Source: JANNWF01 sp038205755
GTDB lineage: Bacteria; Pseudomonadota; Gammaproteobacteria; Xanthomonadales; Xanthomonadaceae
Direction of reading: 5' to 3'
Length of the DNA: 17,906 bases
NCBI GenBank assembly: GCA_038205755.1
Contig: JBBRBN010000079.1
Coordinates: 1 to 17,906 of the forward strand
Part shown: positions 8,001 through 14,377 of the stretch, in pieces
Layout of the letters: the number at the start of each line of letters is the position of its first letter
Position numbering within the stretch: position 1 is the first letter of the stretch
Program-made: the position numbers and the translations under genes
The notes under the pieces: model-generated
Told to the model about the DNA's origin: nothing
Databases searched by the model: none
What the model saw: only the letters and a program-made list of their open reading frames with translations

Positions 8001-8700
8001 GCTGCAAGCCCTCTACGCCCTGTTCGACAACTGCAACAGCCTGCACACCAATGCCTATGACGAAGCCATCACCACGCCGACGGAAGAGAGCGTGCGGCGT
8101 GCCGTCGCCATCCAGATGATCATCACCAAGGAGCTGGGCCTGAACTTCTGCGAGAACCCCTGGCAGGGCAGCTTCATCGTCGACAAGCTGACCGACATCG
8201 TGGAAGAGGCCGTCTACACGGAGTTCGAGGCGATCTCAGAGCGCGGCGGCGTGCTCGGCGCGATGGACACCATGTACCAGCGCGGCAAGATCCAGGACGA
8301 GTCGATGGTCTACGAGCACAAGAAGCACGACGGCTCGCTGCCGCTGATCGGCGTCAACACCTTCCTGCCCAAGGAGCACGCCGGCGACATCGTCACCGAG
8401 ATCGAGCTGATCCGCTCCACGCCCGAAGAAAAGGGCCAGCAGATCGACAACGTCCGCGCCTACCAGCACCTGCGCAACGACCTGTCCACCGCTATTGTAG
8501 GAGCGGCTCTAGCCGCGAACACGAACTCCGGCAACGCCAACGCCACCCCCACCGGCGAAGGCCTGGCGTACCTCCAGAAAACCGCCCGCGACCGCCAGAA
8601 CGTGTTCGAATCGCTGATGGAGGCGGTAAAGACCCACAGCCTCGGCCAGATCAGCCACGCGCTCTACGACGTTGGCGGCGAGTACCGCAGGAACATGTAG
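5059..8700 (+). CDS. icmF: Fused isobutyryl-CoA mutase IcmF (B12-binding, G-protein chaperone and mutase domains)
   Basis: This 1213-residue protein interconverts isobutyryl-CoA and n-butyryl-CoA, or related acyl-CoAs, using adenosylcobalamin. Domains run in the IcmF order. The B12-binding domain is at about 15-152, with the cobalt-ligand motif DGHDAAI (H35) and GGGGGTI. The MeaB-like GTPase is at about 225-420, with Walker A GITGTGGAGKSS (229-240), ETAGIGQSDSE (from 325) and NKFD (372-375). The mutase barrel follows to the end. In the barrel, PIRMFAGEGTPERTN has Phe (F652) where methylmalonyl-CoA mutase has Tyr, and KEDQAQNT has Gln (Q839) where that enzyme has Arg; both favour an isobutyryl-type substrate. 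It is longer than the usual ~1090 residues. Part of the excess comes from in-frame repeats at 5528-5557, 5688-5715 and 8497-8522; part is an insertion at about residues 748-810. The ATG at 5059 has GGAG six bases upstream. It stands alone, with no acyl-CoA gene beside it. Confidence 0.93.
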   Translation: MSSVPSPLAAGPDAARQPNLPPLRFVTAASLFDGHDAAINIMRRLIQAQGTEVVHLGHNRSVEDVVRAALQEDADAIALSSYQGGHVEYFKYMVDMLRERGAGHIRVFGGGGGTITPEEIRELQAYGVERIYHPNDGMHMGLVAMIEDVVRRASNARDSGLETRDSAQQGALAALDDEIGIGRVLSALEDCVCSEAELAMLRKQWAGRRLSESRVPSPEGRMPTAPVVGITGTGGAGKSSVTDELLNRFLISFPAMRIAVISVDPTRRRSGGALLGDRIRMNSLRSSRVFMRSMATRRQHSATNPVLRDCIGYLKSLDFDLVIVETAGIGQSDSEIVDLVDLPVYVMTSDFGAPSQLEKIDMLDFAELIVLNKFDKRGAEDALRDVRKQWKRNRVAFDRKDEDLPVYPTIASQFNDPGISWMFVNLCRLLRETLSAASGTTIPDSARCSFAPQLDTSLREPRATVLIPGQRIRYLAEIAEQGRAINQRIETQASIADRAQSYWQSLHDLHDPMLPKALDPYPADTLLASGPGSAATETVPVDRTLLTLRQRYADAVQWLSAENLRLLREWPARLKSITDEFTEYRVRDRTIRVENYRESLSRQRVPKIAAPTYRSWGELLTFLGKENLPGFYPYTGGVYPYRRSGEDPIRMFAGEGTPERTNRRFHYLSVGLPAARLSTAFDSVTLYGEDPAERPDIFGKIGNSGVNVPTLDDMKKLYSGFDLCAPSTSVSMTINGPAPIILAMFMNTAIDQQVEKYLRADPARWQAAQVRVATFFEGRERPTYTGELPPGHDGLGLGLLGITGDQLLEPAVYEKIKAETLASVRGTVQADILKEDQAQNTCIFSTEFALRMMGDIQQYFVDEKVRNFYSVSISGYHIAEAGANPISQLAFTLSNGFTIVEYYLARGMKIDDFAPNLSFFFSNGMDPEYSVIGRVARRIWARAMRERYGADSRSQMMKYHIQTSGRSLHAQEIQFNDIRTTLQALYALFDNCNSLHTNAYDEAITTPTEESVRRAVAIQMIITKELGLNFCENPWQGSFIVDKLTDIVEEAVYTEFEAISERGGVLGAMDTMYQRGKIQDESMVYEHKKHDGSLPLIGVNTFLPKEHAGDIVTEIELIRSTPEEKGQQIDNVRAYQHLRNDLSTAIVGAALAANTNSGNANATPTGEGLAYLQKTARDRQNVFESLMEAVKTHSLGQISHALYDVGGEYRRNM
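5528..5557 (+). repeat. GACTCGG heptad repeats inside icmF (linker 1)
   Basis: GACTCGG occurs at 5530-5536, 5544-5550 and 5551-5557, with a degenerate heptad between the first two. It encodes RDSGLETRDS in the linker after the B12 domain (residues about 157-167). The last 14 bp (5544-5557) are perfectly inverted against 5690-5703. In this bacterial order such heptads normally occur between genes. Confidence 0.8.
5688..5715 (+). repeat. CCGAGTC heptad repeats inside icmF (linker 2), inverted relative to the first array
   Basis: Three perfect tandem CCGAGTC heptads at 5690-5710 encode the ESRVPSP stretch just before the Walker A of the GTPase domain (residues about 210-219). Twenty-one bases equal seven codons, so the array is neutral for the reading frame. 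It is the reverse complement of the array at 5528-5557. Confidence 0.82.
8497..8522 (+). repeat. REP-like palindrome inside icmF
   Basis: The palindrome GCGGCT-CT-AGCCGC (8503-8516) sits in a GTAGGAGCGGCT..AGCCGCGAACAC context, the common intergenic REP of xanthomonads. Here it is in frame and encodes IVGAALAANT near the mutase C-terminus. A second copy with 3' similarity is at 9008-9033, outside the gene. Confidence 0.8.
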
Positions 8701-8729
8701 CAATGCCCGGGCTTGCCGAACAGATTTAG

Positions 8730-8887
8730 CCCGCATGTTTCATGAATTCGCCCAATGATCGCGCAGGGCGTTGTTCGCACAGGAGACTACCGAAGGAGTG
8801 GCGTATCGGGCCATACGACCGACTGAGGTAGTCTCCTGTGCGGACAAGAGACAAGCGAGGGCGCGCGAGATTCATGAAACATGCGGG
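8730..8887 (+). mobile_element. MITE copy 1 (158 bp, TSD TTAG)
   Basis: Perfect 18-bp terminal inverted repeats CCCGCATGTTTCATGAAT lie at 8730-8747 and, inverted, at 8870-8887. The 4-bp duplication TTAG lies at 8726-8729 and 8888-8891. Inside is a second perfect 14-bp inverted repeat, CACAGGAGACTACC (8778-8791) against 8827-8840, around a centre with CGTAT/ATACG arms. No coding capacity. It lies 29 bp downstream of the icmF stop. See copies at 10602 and 12264. Confidence 0.9.
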
Positions 8888-8960
8888 TTAGCAAGTGCTT
8901 ACGGGATGTTCGCTACTGGCGACGCCGCCGGCCTTTATTGAAGCCTTGGCACTTCGGCAG

Positions 8961-9092
8961 CGTCCGCACCAACACAGAAGCTGCGCAACGCTCGCGGCAC
9001 AGCTCTGGTAGGCGCGGCTCTAGCCGCGAACACGCTCCAGCGGCAACGTCCGCACCAACACAGGAGCTGCGCGACGCCCGCGGCACGGCTCT
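8961..9092 (+). repeat. Direct duplication, offset 86 bp
   Basis: A 46-bp unit starting CGTCCGCACCAACACA at 8961-9006 recurs at 9047-9092 with about five mismatches. The REP palindrome at 9008-9033 lies between the two units, so REP plus unit may have been copied together. Confidence 0.8.
9008..9033 (+). repeat. REP-like palindrome, intergenic copy
   Basis: GCGGCT-CT-AGCCGC at 9014-9027 is in the same context as the copy inside icmF (8497-8522). Both are followed within about 15 bp by CGGCAACG, so the repeated unit is longer than the palindrome. Confidence 0.8.
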
Positions 9093-9225
9093 TGCGGGTC
9101 GGCGGCTCCTCGCTGCATGCGGGTGTCGCCGCCGAGGCGCACGGGAGCCAAAAACCCGAAGACCTGTGCCGTACCGTCGCGCGCCCGGCGATCGAGGTTG
9201 GTGGCCGTGCTCACGAGAGGCGCGA

Positions 9226-9515
9226 GCGTCGCGAAGCGCGACCGTCGCGAGGTGCGCGAGGTCCGCGCGCAAGGCACCGTGCAAGGCCCTCGTAGAGCGG
9301 AGCTTGCTCCGCTAAAGCCTTGATCAATGCAGAAACCCCCCAAGGGCGCAGCCGAGCAAGCTCGGCTCTACGGGAGCGTCGCGAAGCGCGAGCGCCGCGA
9401 GGTGCGCGAGATCCGCGCGCAAGGCACCGCGCAACGCACCGTGCAAGGCCCTCGTAGAGCGGAGCTTGCTCCGCTAAAGCCCTAGCCGGTGCGGAAATCC
9501 CCCAAGGGCGCAGCC
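9226..9515 (+). repeat. Long direct duplication (about 140 bp, offset 150-162 bp) with hairpins
   Basis: Copy A (9226-9353) and copy B (9376-9515) share GCGTCGCGAAGCGCGA, GTGCGCGAG, CCGCGCGCAAGGCACCG, a hairpin and CCAAGGGCGCAGCC. Copy B has an extra ~12 bp (cgcgcaacgcac), so the offset grows from 150 to 162. Each copy holds the perfect hairpin AGCGGAGC-TT-GCTCCGCT (9296-9313 and 9458-9475). Copy A is followed by GCCGAG-CAAG-CTCGGC (9351-9366). Confidence 0.8.
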
Positions 9516-9626
9516 GGAGCCTGTCAAGCTACTTGGCGCGTGCGCGTGCGTGTCCACGTTCGTCCAGCTGCTGCAGGTTCCGGGCCGGACGCCGGGGCTG
9601 ACAGCGGTGGCGCGGCAGCCGACCGC

Positions 9627-10490
9627 TTAGAACGGAGTCGCCGAGACTGCTGCGCGACCGGTGAAGTCTGGACCGCTCACCTCGGCGTCGGTCCAGCCGC
9701 GGTCGAGATCCATTCCCGTCACGTGCCACTCGTGCGCCATGATCTTCACTGGTCCGCGCACGCGCTCTGAAAATCGCGAGGGCAGCAGGTACGGGCCAGC
9801 TTGGTGATAGGCAAGAAACGTGGTGTCGACATGGGCGCCGCGAGTGGTCTCGAAGCCTTCCAGGGTCATGTGCACGCGAAACAGGCGCGACGACGCGGCG
9901 TCGATCCACAGCACCACCTGGTCTGAGCTGGACTCGCCAAAGCCCGGACTCAAGGTCGCCAGAATGCGTCGATACGCGCGGCCACTCTCGCGGGTGTCGG
10001 GCAGCCGGGTCATCGACGTCGCGCGGTGCTTCACGAACGACGGGCCGAAGTGAAACAGCTGGAAGGCGTCATTGGTCATGGCGGTTGCTCGGCGTCTTTC
10101 GTCCTCGACGGCGGGCGCTGCGTTGTAGCGCACGCTGATGCCCGACGGGGTTCGCAGCACCTGCTTGGTGCCGTCCGGGCCGCTGTGGCGGATGGCATAA
10201 GTGCCGTCACGCGGGCGGAATCGCTCTTCCGACGTGATGCGAAAACCGGCGTCACTCACCACCGGCTGGATACGCTGGATAAGCGAGTACCAACGACCGT
10301 CCGTGGCGATATTGATGTCGCCCGGATACTCGCCGATATCGCCACCATGCGCCGCGAGGCACTGATCAAACAGCTGCGCAGCCGAGAGTCCATCGGCAAA
10401 GACGATGCCGGGACGCGCCTGCGGAAATCCGCTGCAGCCGACCAGCGCCACAACGAGAGCAATCACCAGCAGGCGGGCGGAGCGGGACAT
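9627..10490 (-). CDS. Putative lipoprotein of unknown function (possibly LolA-like fold)
   Basis: The 287-residue protein starts MSRSARLLVIALVVALVGCS, a lipoprotein signal with the lipobox cysteine at C19. The ATG at 10490 was chosen because the signal peptide starts there; the open frame continues 79 codons further upstream, but that part runs towards and into MITE copy 2 and is not protein-like. The mature part begins with LFDQCLAAHGGD. It also has VVLWIDAASSRLFRVHMTLEG and YLLPSRFSERV, a pattern of paired beta strands reminiscent of LolA-like proteins that carry lipids or sense substrate (inference from pattern only). It stands alone: its promoter region lies between 10491 and MITE 2 at 10602, so the insertion may have altered its expression. 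Possibly an anchored envelope protein; no catalytic motif seen. Confidence 0.75.
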   Translation of the reverse strand: MSRSARLLVIALVVALVGCSGFPQARPGIVFADGLSAAQLFDQCLAAHGGDIGEYPGDINIATDGRWYSLIQRIQPVVSDAGFRITSEERFRPRDGTYAIRHSGPDGTKQVLRTPSGISVRYNAAPAVEDERRRATAMTNDAFQLFHFGPSFVKHRATSMTRLPDTRESGRAYRRILATLSPGFGESSSDQVVLWIDAASSRLFRVHMTLEGFETTRGAHVDTTFLAYHQAGPYLLPSRFSERVRGPVKIMAHEWHVTGMDLDRGWTDAEVSGPDFTGRAAVSATPF

Positions 10491-10601
10491 GGGCGTTGCA
10501 TCCGGTTGGCAGAGGTTGGAATCCTGCGGCCAGAGCCATGAATCGCCCGGGAAGGGAATTCCAATCCGGGCGCCAATCTCACAAAACGGGGGGCGTACTA
10601 A

Positions 10602-10760
10602 CCCGCATGTTTCATGAATTCGCGCGTCGATCGCGCAGGATATTGTTCGCACAAGGGACAACCGAAGGAGCGGCGTATCGGGCCATACGACCGACTGAGG
10701 AAAATCCCTTTCGCTCACAAGACACAAGCGAGGGCGTGTGAGATTCAGGAAATAGGCGGG
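10602..10760 (+). mobile_element. MITE copy 2 (159 bp, TSD CTAA)
   Basis: Same orientation as copy 1. The left end is a perfect CCCGCATGTTTCATGAAT; the right end has decayed (ATTCAGGAAATAGGCGGG). The duplication CTAA is at 10598-10601 and 10761-10764. The inner stem has drifted to AAGGGA/TCCCTT but still pairs. The centre (CGAAGGAG.GGCGTATCGGG) is conserved with copy 1. It abuts the broken hsdR start. Confidence 0.88.
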
Positions 10761-10764
10761 CTAA

Positions 10765-12263
10765 GCAGGTCGCTGCCGGTGGAGCCCGCCTGCGCGCCCG
10801 ATTTTTGCCGCGCCACCGTGGCCGGCCTGCTGGGCGGACACGCCAAGGCGATGGTGGTGACCGGATCGCGTAAGGAAGCGGTGCGCTACAAGCTGGGTTT
10901 CGACCAATACGTGAAGCTGCGCAGCTATCGCGGATTGAGCGCGATGATCGCCTTCTCGGGTGACGTGCAGTTCAGCCCGCAGGACCCCAACGCCGAAGCG
11001 CTGCTCGGCGGCAGCTACACCGAAGTCAGCATGAATCCGGACCTGAAAGGCCGGGACCTGCGCAAGGCCTTCGACAGCGACGACTTCAACGTGATGATCG
11101 TCGCCAACAAGTTCCAGACCGGCTTCGACCAGCCCAAGCTGTGTGCGATGTGCGTCGACAAGAAGCTGGCCGGCGTCGAGTGCGTGCAGACGCTGTCGCG
11201 CCTCAACCGCATCTATCCGGGCAAGGAGGAGACCTACGTCCTGGACTTCTTCAACGATCCCGACGACGTGCTGGCCGCGTTCCAGGAGTATTACGAGACC
11301 GCCGCGCTGCTCGATGTCAGTGACCCCGAACACATCTGGCTGCTGCACGAGAAGCTGAGCGGATCGAGCATCTTCCTGATGAGCGAAGTGAATCGCTTTG
11401 CCGATGTGTTCTACGCCCGCACCAAAAGCCAAGCGGCGATCAGCAATGTCTGCAAACCCGCGGTCGACCGCTGGCAGACGCGCTACGCTGACGCCCGCCA
11501 GCAGGCGACGCGCCACCGCGAGCTGCTGGCCCGCGCCAAGCTGACCGGCGACGCCGTGCTGATCGGCAATGCCGACAGCGAGTTGAAAGGCTCAACGCGG
11601 GCGCTCAACGCGCTGGAAGACTTCAAGAAGGACCTGATGTCTTTCGTCCGCTACTACGAATTCATGAGTCAGATCGTTGACTACGACAGCACCGATCTGG
11701 AGAAGCTGAGTCTGTATGCGCGCCATCTCGCCCCGCTGCTGCGTGAGATGCAGCCCGACGAGGAGGCCGTCGACCTGTCAACGGTCGAGCTGAGTCACTA
11801 CCGGCTGAGCAAGATCAAGCAGCAGGACCTGACGCTTGCGCGCGGCATCGGCGAAGGGCTGACACCGGGCTCGGAAGTCGGCACCTCGAAAGCGAAGAGC
11901 AAGCAGGAAGCGTTTCTCTCGCAGATCATCCGGCGCTTGAACGAGACGTTCATTACCGACGGCCTGACCGAAAACGATGTGCTCGACTACGCTCGCACGA
12001 TCGCCAACAAGGTGGGCGAGAACGCTGCGGTGACGCAGCAGATCCAGAACAACTCCGCTGAACAGGCCATGCTCGGCGACTTCGCCAACGCCCTCGACAA
12101 CGCCGTGATGGAAAGCGGCGACGCGCACCAGAATCAGATGAATCAGGTCCTCTCCGACAAGGCCGTCGCCGCCAGCTTTGGGCGGATTGTGTTTGATCTG
12201 CTGGTGGCGCAGATGCAGGAGCGGCATCCCACGGCGGCGCCTCGGGCAGCGGGTCGGAACTAG
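10765..12263 (+). pseudogene. hsdR: Type I restriction enzyme HsdR, C-terminal half only
   Basis: The frame encodes about 490 residues of the R subunit, the ATP-driven translocase and nuclease subunit of type I restriction systems. It starts inside helicase domain 2 (GGHAKAMVVTGSRKEAVRYK) and includes NVMIVANKFQTGFDQPKLCAM and motif VI, QTLSRLNR (11187-11210). The long helical C-terminal part that binds the methylase follows, with AEQAMLGDFANAL and FGRIVFDLLVAQMQE. Missing are the N-terminal PD-(D/E)xK nuclease and the Walker A/DEAD half, so no restriction is possible. The open frame is intact downstream, implying a fairly recent loss. The 5' edge touches the duplication of MITE 2. The stop TAG (12261-12263) lies inside the CTAG duplication of MITE 3, so the natural end may have been slightly further on. 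No hsdS or hsdM is in the window. Confidence 0.85.
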
Positions 12264-12422
12264 CCCGCATATTTCATGAATCTGACACGCCCTCGCTTGT
12301 CTCTTGTCCGCACAGGAGACTACCTCAGTCGGTCGTATGGCCCGCTACGCCGCTCCTTCGGAAAACCTCCTGTGTGAACAACATCCTGCGCGATCACCGC
12401 GCGAATTCATGAAACATGCGGG
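12264..12422 (-). mobile_element. MITE copy 3 (159 bp, inverted orientation, TSD CTAG)
   Basis: This is the reverse complement of copies 1 and 2. Read on the minus strand it starts with a perfect CCCGCATGTTTCATGAAT and ends with one mismatch (CATATT on the plus strand at the left end). The duplication CTAG is at 12260-12263 and 12423-12426. The inner stem keeps CACAGGAG/CTCCTGTG. Copies 2 and 3 face each other around the hsdR fragment, but their outer flanks differ (CTAA, CTAG), so they are separate insertions. Confidence 0.9.
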
Positions 12423-12534
12423 CTAGCTCCAGGATGGCAGCAGGCCGTCGCGACGGCTGGGCAGAACAGTCCGGTCGCTCGCCCTGCGCCGCCATCAATC
12501 TCTGGCCCTCTCGGCGCTACATCAAGCCGCAAGG

Positions 12535-13896
12535 TCAGCGCTTGGGATCGGGGCGCGAAACCGTGTTCGTCTGGGCCGCGTCAGCGCTCACTCGAAACAC
12601 CACGTTGCCGACATCATCGGCGACCAGCAGGGCTCCCGTGTGGTCGATGGCGACTCCCACTGGTCGGCCGTAGGCATCGCCGTTGGGGGCGAGAAAATCC
12701 CCCAATACGGTGACGGGCAACCCGTCAGGGCGGCCCTGCCGGAAGGGCACGAAGACCACTTCGTAGCCGCTGGGCGGCTTGCGATTCCATGATCCGTGGA
12801 GTCCGACGAAGGCGCCTTCGCTGAAGCGATCCGGCAGGCTGTCGCCGCTGCTGAAGGTCAGGCCGAGCGGTGCGACGTGCGAACCCAGCGCGTAGTCCGG
12901 CGCCAGTGCGCTAGCGACCAGGTCCGGGCGGGCGGGCTCGACGCGGGTGTCGACGTGCTGGCCGAAGTAGCTGTACGGCCAGCCGTAGAAGCGCCCATCC
13001 TGGACCGACGTCAGATAGTCGGGCACCAGATCGTTGCCGAGCTCATCGCGCTCGTTGACCACCGCCCACAGCACGTCGCTGTCCGGGTACCAGGCCAGGC
13101 CGACCGGGTTGCGCAGACCCGAGGCGAACACCCGGCTCGCTCCGCTGCTGCGATCAATCTCGAGGATCGCGGCACGATTGGTTTCCTTGTCCATGCCGCC
13201 TTGGGCAATGTTGCTGTTTGATCCGACGCCGACGTACAGCCGGGTGCCATCCGCACTGGCAAGCAGGCTTTTGGTCCAGTGGTGGTTGAGCGTTCCCGGT
13301 CCGTGTGGCAGCTCCGCCAGCACGCGCCCCGGCGCGCTGATTGCGGTGTCGCCCTCCCGGTACGGAAACTCCAGCAGGGCGTCGGCATTGGCCACAAACA
13401 GCCGGTCATCGATCAGCGCCATCCCGAAGGGTGAGTTCAGCCCCGACAGCAGCACGCTGCGAAATTCGGCTACGCCGTCGCCATCCACGTCTCGTAGCAG
13501 CGTGATGCGGTTGGCGCTGGGCGCGGCGGCGCCAGCCTTCTTCATCACCGACGACATCACCATCCCCTTGATGCCCTTGATTGCCGACGAATCCGGAGGA
13601 GCATTGCTCTCTGCCACCAGGACGTCCCCGTTGGGAAGCACGTACAGCCAGCGCGGATGGTCGAGCTCGCCCGCAAACCGCTGCACCTGGAGGCCGGCTG
13701 CCGCCGTTGGCAACACGCCGGCTGGCCATCTGACGGCTTCTGCAATCTTCACCACCGGGATCAGCGGGGGATCTGGCGCCGGCAGCAGCGGCGAGGGGCC
13801 GGTGCCCCGCTCCACGCTCAGTTGGCTGGCTGTGCTGCAGGCTGCCAGAACCGCAGTCAGCGCAATGGCGATGAAGATCGGGTGTCGCGAGAACAT
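12535..13896 (-). CDS. PQQ-dependent sugar dehydrogenase-like lipoprotein (six-bladed beta-propeller)
   Basis: The 453-residue protein starts MFSRHPIFIAIALTAVLAAC, a lipoprotein signal with C20. It has GGAGAG about five bases before the ATG at 13896, so this start is preferred to an upstream one at 13971. The mature part matches the soluble glucose/aldose/L-sorbosone dehydrogenase family: HPRWLYVLPNGDVLVAES (blade 1), SPFGMALIDDRLFVANAD, LNHHWTKSLLASADGTRLYVGVGSNSN, ASGLRNPVGLAWYPDSDVLWAVVNERD, GSHVAPLGLTFSSG, GAFVGLHGSWNRKPPSGYEV and DAYGRPVGVAIDHTGALLVADD. HH and the arginine in GLRNP lie where the family's catalytic and PQQ-binding residues sit. It probably oxidises sugars or related polyols in the periplasm and passes electrons to a quinone or cytochrome. 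No PQQ synthesis gene or cytochrome is nearby. The exact substrate is unknown. Confidence 0.85.
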   Translation of the reverse strand: MFSRHPIFIAIALTAVLAACSTASQLSVERGTGPSPLLPAPDPPLIPVVKIAEAVRWPAGVLPTAAAGLQVQRFAGELDHPRWLYVLPNGDVLVAESNAPPDSSAIKGIKGMVMSSVMKKAGAAAPSANRITLLRDVDGDGVAEFRSVLLSGLNSPFGMALIDDRLFVANADALLEFPYREGDTAISAPGRVLAELPHGPGTLNHHWTKSLLASADGTRLYVGVGSNSNIAQGGMDKETNRAAILEIDRSSGASRVFASGLRNPVGLAWYPDSDVLWAVVNERDELGNDLVPDYLTSVQDGRFYGWPYSYFGQHVDTRVEPARPDLVASALAPDYALGSHVAPLGLTFSSGDSLPDRFSEGAFVGLHGSWNRKPPSGYEVVFVPFRQGRPDGLPVTVLGDFLAPNGDAYGRPVGVAIDHTGALLVADDVGNVVFRVSADAAQTNTVSRPDPKR

Positions 13897-14104
13897 GGCG
13901 GCTCTCCGCTGTCGGGTTGGAGAAGAACGCAGGGCGTATGCCGCAGGTCTCAACGCAGTGTGCCGGCCCAAGCCGAGGTGCTTCTGTTCGACACCTCACA
14001 CAGCGAAGCCTTTGGGTCTGTGCGTGCGCTTGGCAGCGCCGAACCGGTTCGCGTGATTGCGACGTTCGCGCACCTCGCGACGCCCTCGAGCCTCGCGACG
14101 CGAT
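13897..14104. other. Intergenic stretch holding a dispersed-repeat copy
   Basis: No credible gene. TCGCGCACCTCGCGACG at 14066-14082 is the exact reverse complement of 17 bp at 9243-9259, so the 8.9-9.5 kb repeat family has an inverted copy here. Upstream of the sugar dehydrogenase start at 13896 this DNA should also carry its promoter, but no clear -35/-10 pair was recognised. Confidence 0.6.
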
Positions 14105-14377
14105 CTGACCCGCTGCGCAGCAGCTGCCTGCGCCTGGACCGGCGGATGACGCCTCCCAGCGTGCCGACCAGGATCAGGTCCGCAGCATGACCATGACCCT
14201 GATCACGCCGGGCACCGCCTTGCCGGGGTCAGGGAAAAACGTGATCGGCCGCGAGGCGACAAAACTCAAGACAACGTACGCCAGCACCGCCAGCATCAGA
14301 TCCGCCCACCATGGCACCACGGAGACAGTGTCCATCACATCTTCAGCGCCACTGGATCGCTTGCTTCCAGGTGCCAT
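14105..14377 (-). pseudogene. Remnant of a membrane-anchored Mrr-type restriction endonuclease N-terminus, frameshifted
   Basis: The first 67 codons (14377-14177) read GSKRSSGAEDVMD, then the hydrophobic PWWADLMLAVLAYVVLSFVAS and a linker ending VIRVMVMLRT before a stop. This resembles the first transmembrane segment of restriction endonuclease proteins that carry two N-terminal membrane helices before an Mrr-like nuclease. Shifting frame just before the stop gives DLILVGTLGGVIRRSRRRQL, which fits the second membrane helix and its basic end. So a one-base frameshift and a 3' truncation have destroyed the gene, and no nuclease domain follows. The assignment rests on pattern memory and is moderate. 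It is the second restriction-gene remnant in the window. Confidence 0.45.

Larger units (their letters stand above)
8892..9626. other. Gene-free repeat field
   Basis: About 735 bp lie between MITE copy 1 and the 3' end of the lipoprotein gene, and I see no credible gene. The stretch is built of short dispersed or tandem repeats: an 86-bp offset duplication (8961-9092), a REP palindrome (9008-9033), a 150-162 bp offset duplication (9226-9515), and small perfect hairpins. The open frames across it (for example + 8881-9315) are Arg/Ala/Ser-rich and follow the repeats. Confidence 0.75.

Noticed and set aside
8881..9315. 144-codon plus-strand frame after MITE 1
   Set aside because: It begins in the MITE end, is made of repeat units and is Arg/Ser-rich without domain or Shine-Dalgarno.
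8961..9515. CRISPR array
   Set aside because: Repeats differ in length and offset, are palindromic GC-rich elements, and spacers are themselves repeated.
10491..10727. Longer N-terminus for the lipoprotein gene ending at 9627
   Set aside because: It would include part of MITE 2 and bury the signal peptide; the ATG at 10490 directly precedes it.
10614..10764. N-terminal codons of the HsdR frame
   Set aside because: The frame only reads through MITE 2; HsdR-like residues begin after 10764.
10598..12426. Composite transposon carrying hsdR
   Set aside because: The outermost flanks are CTAA and CTAG, not identical, while each MITE has its own perfect duplication, so they inserted separately.
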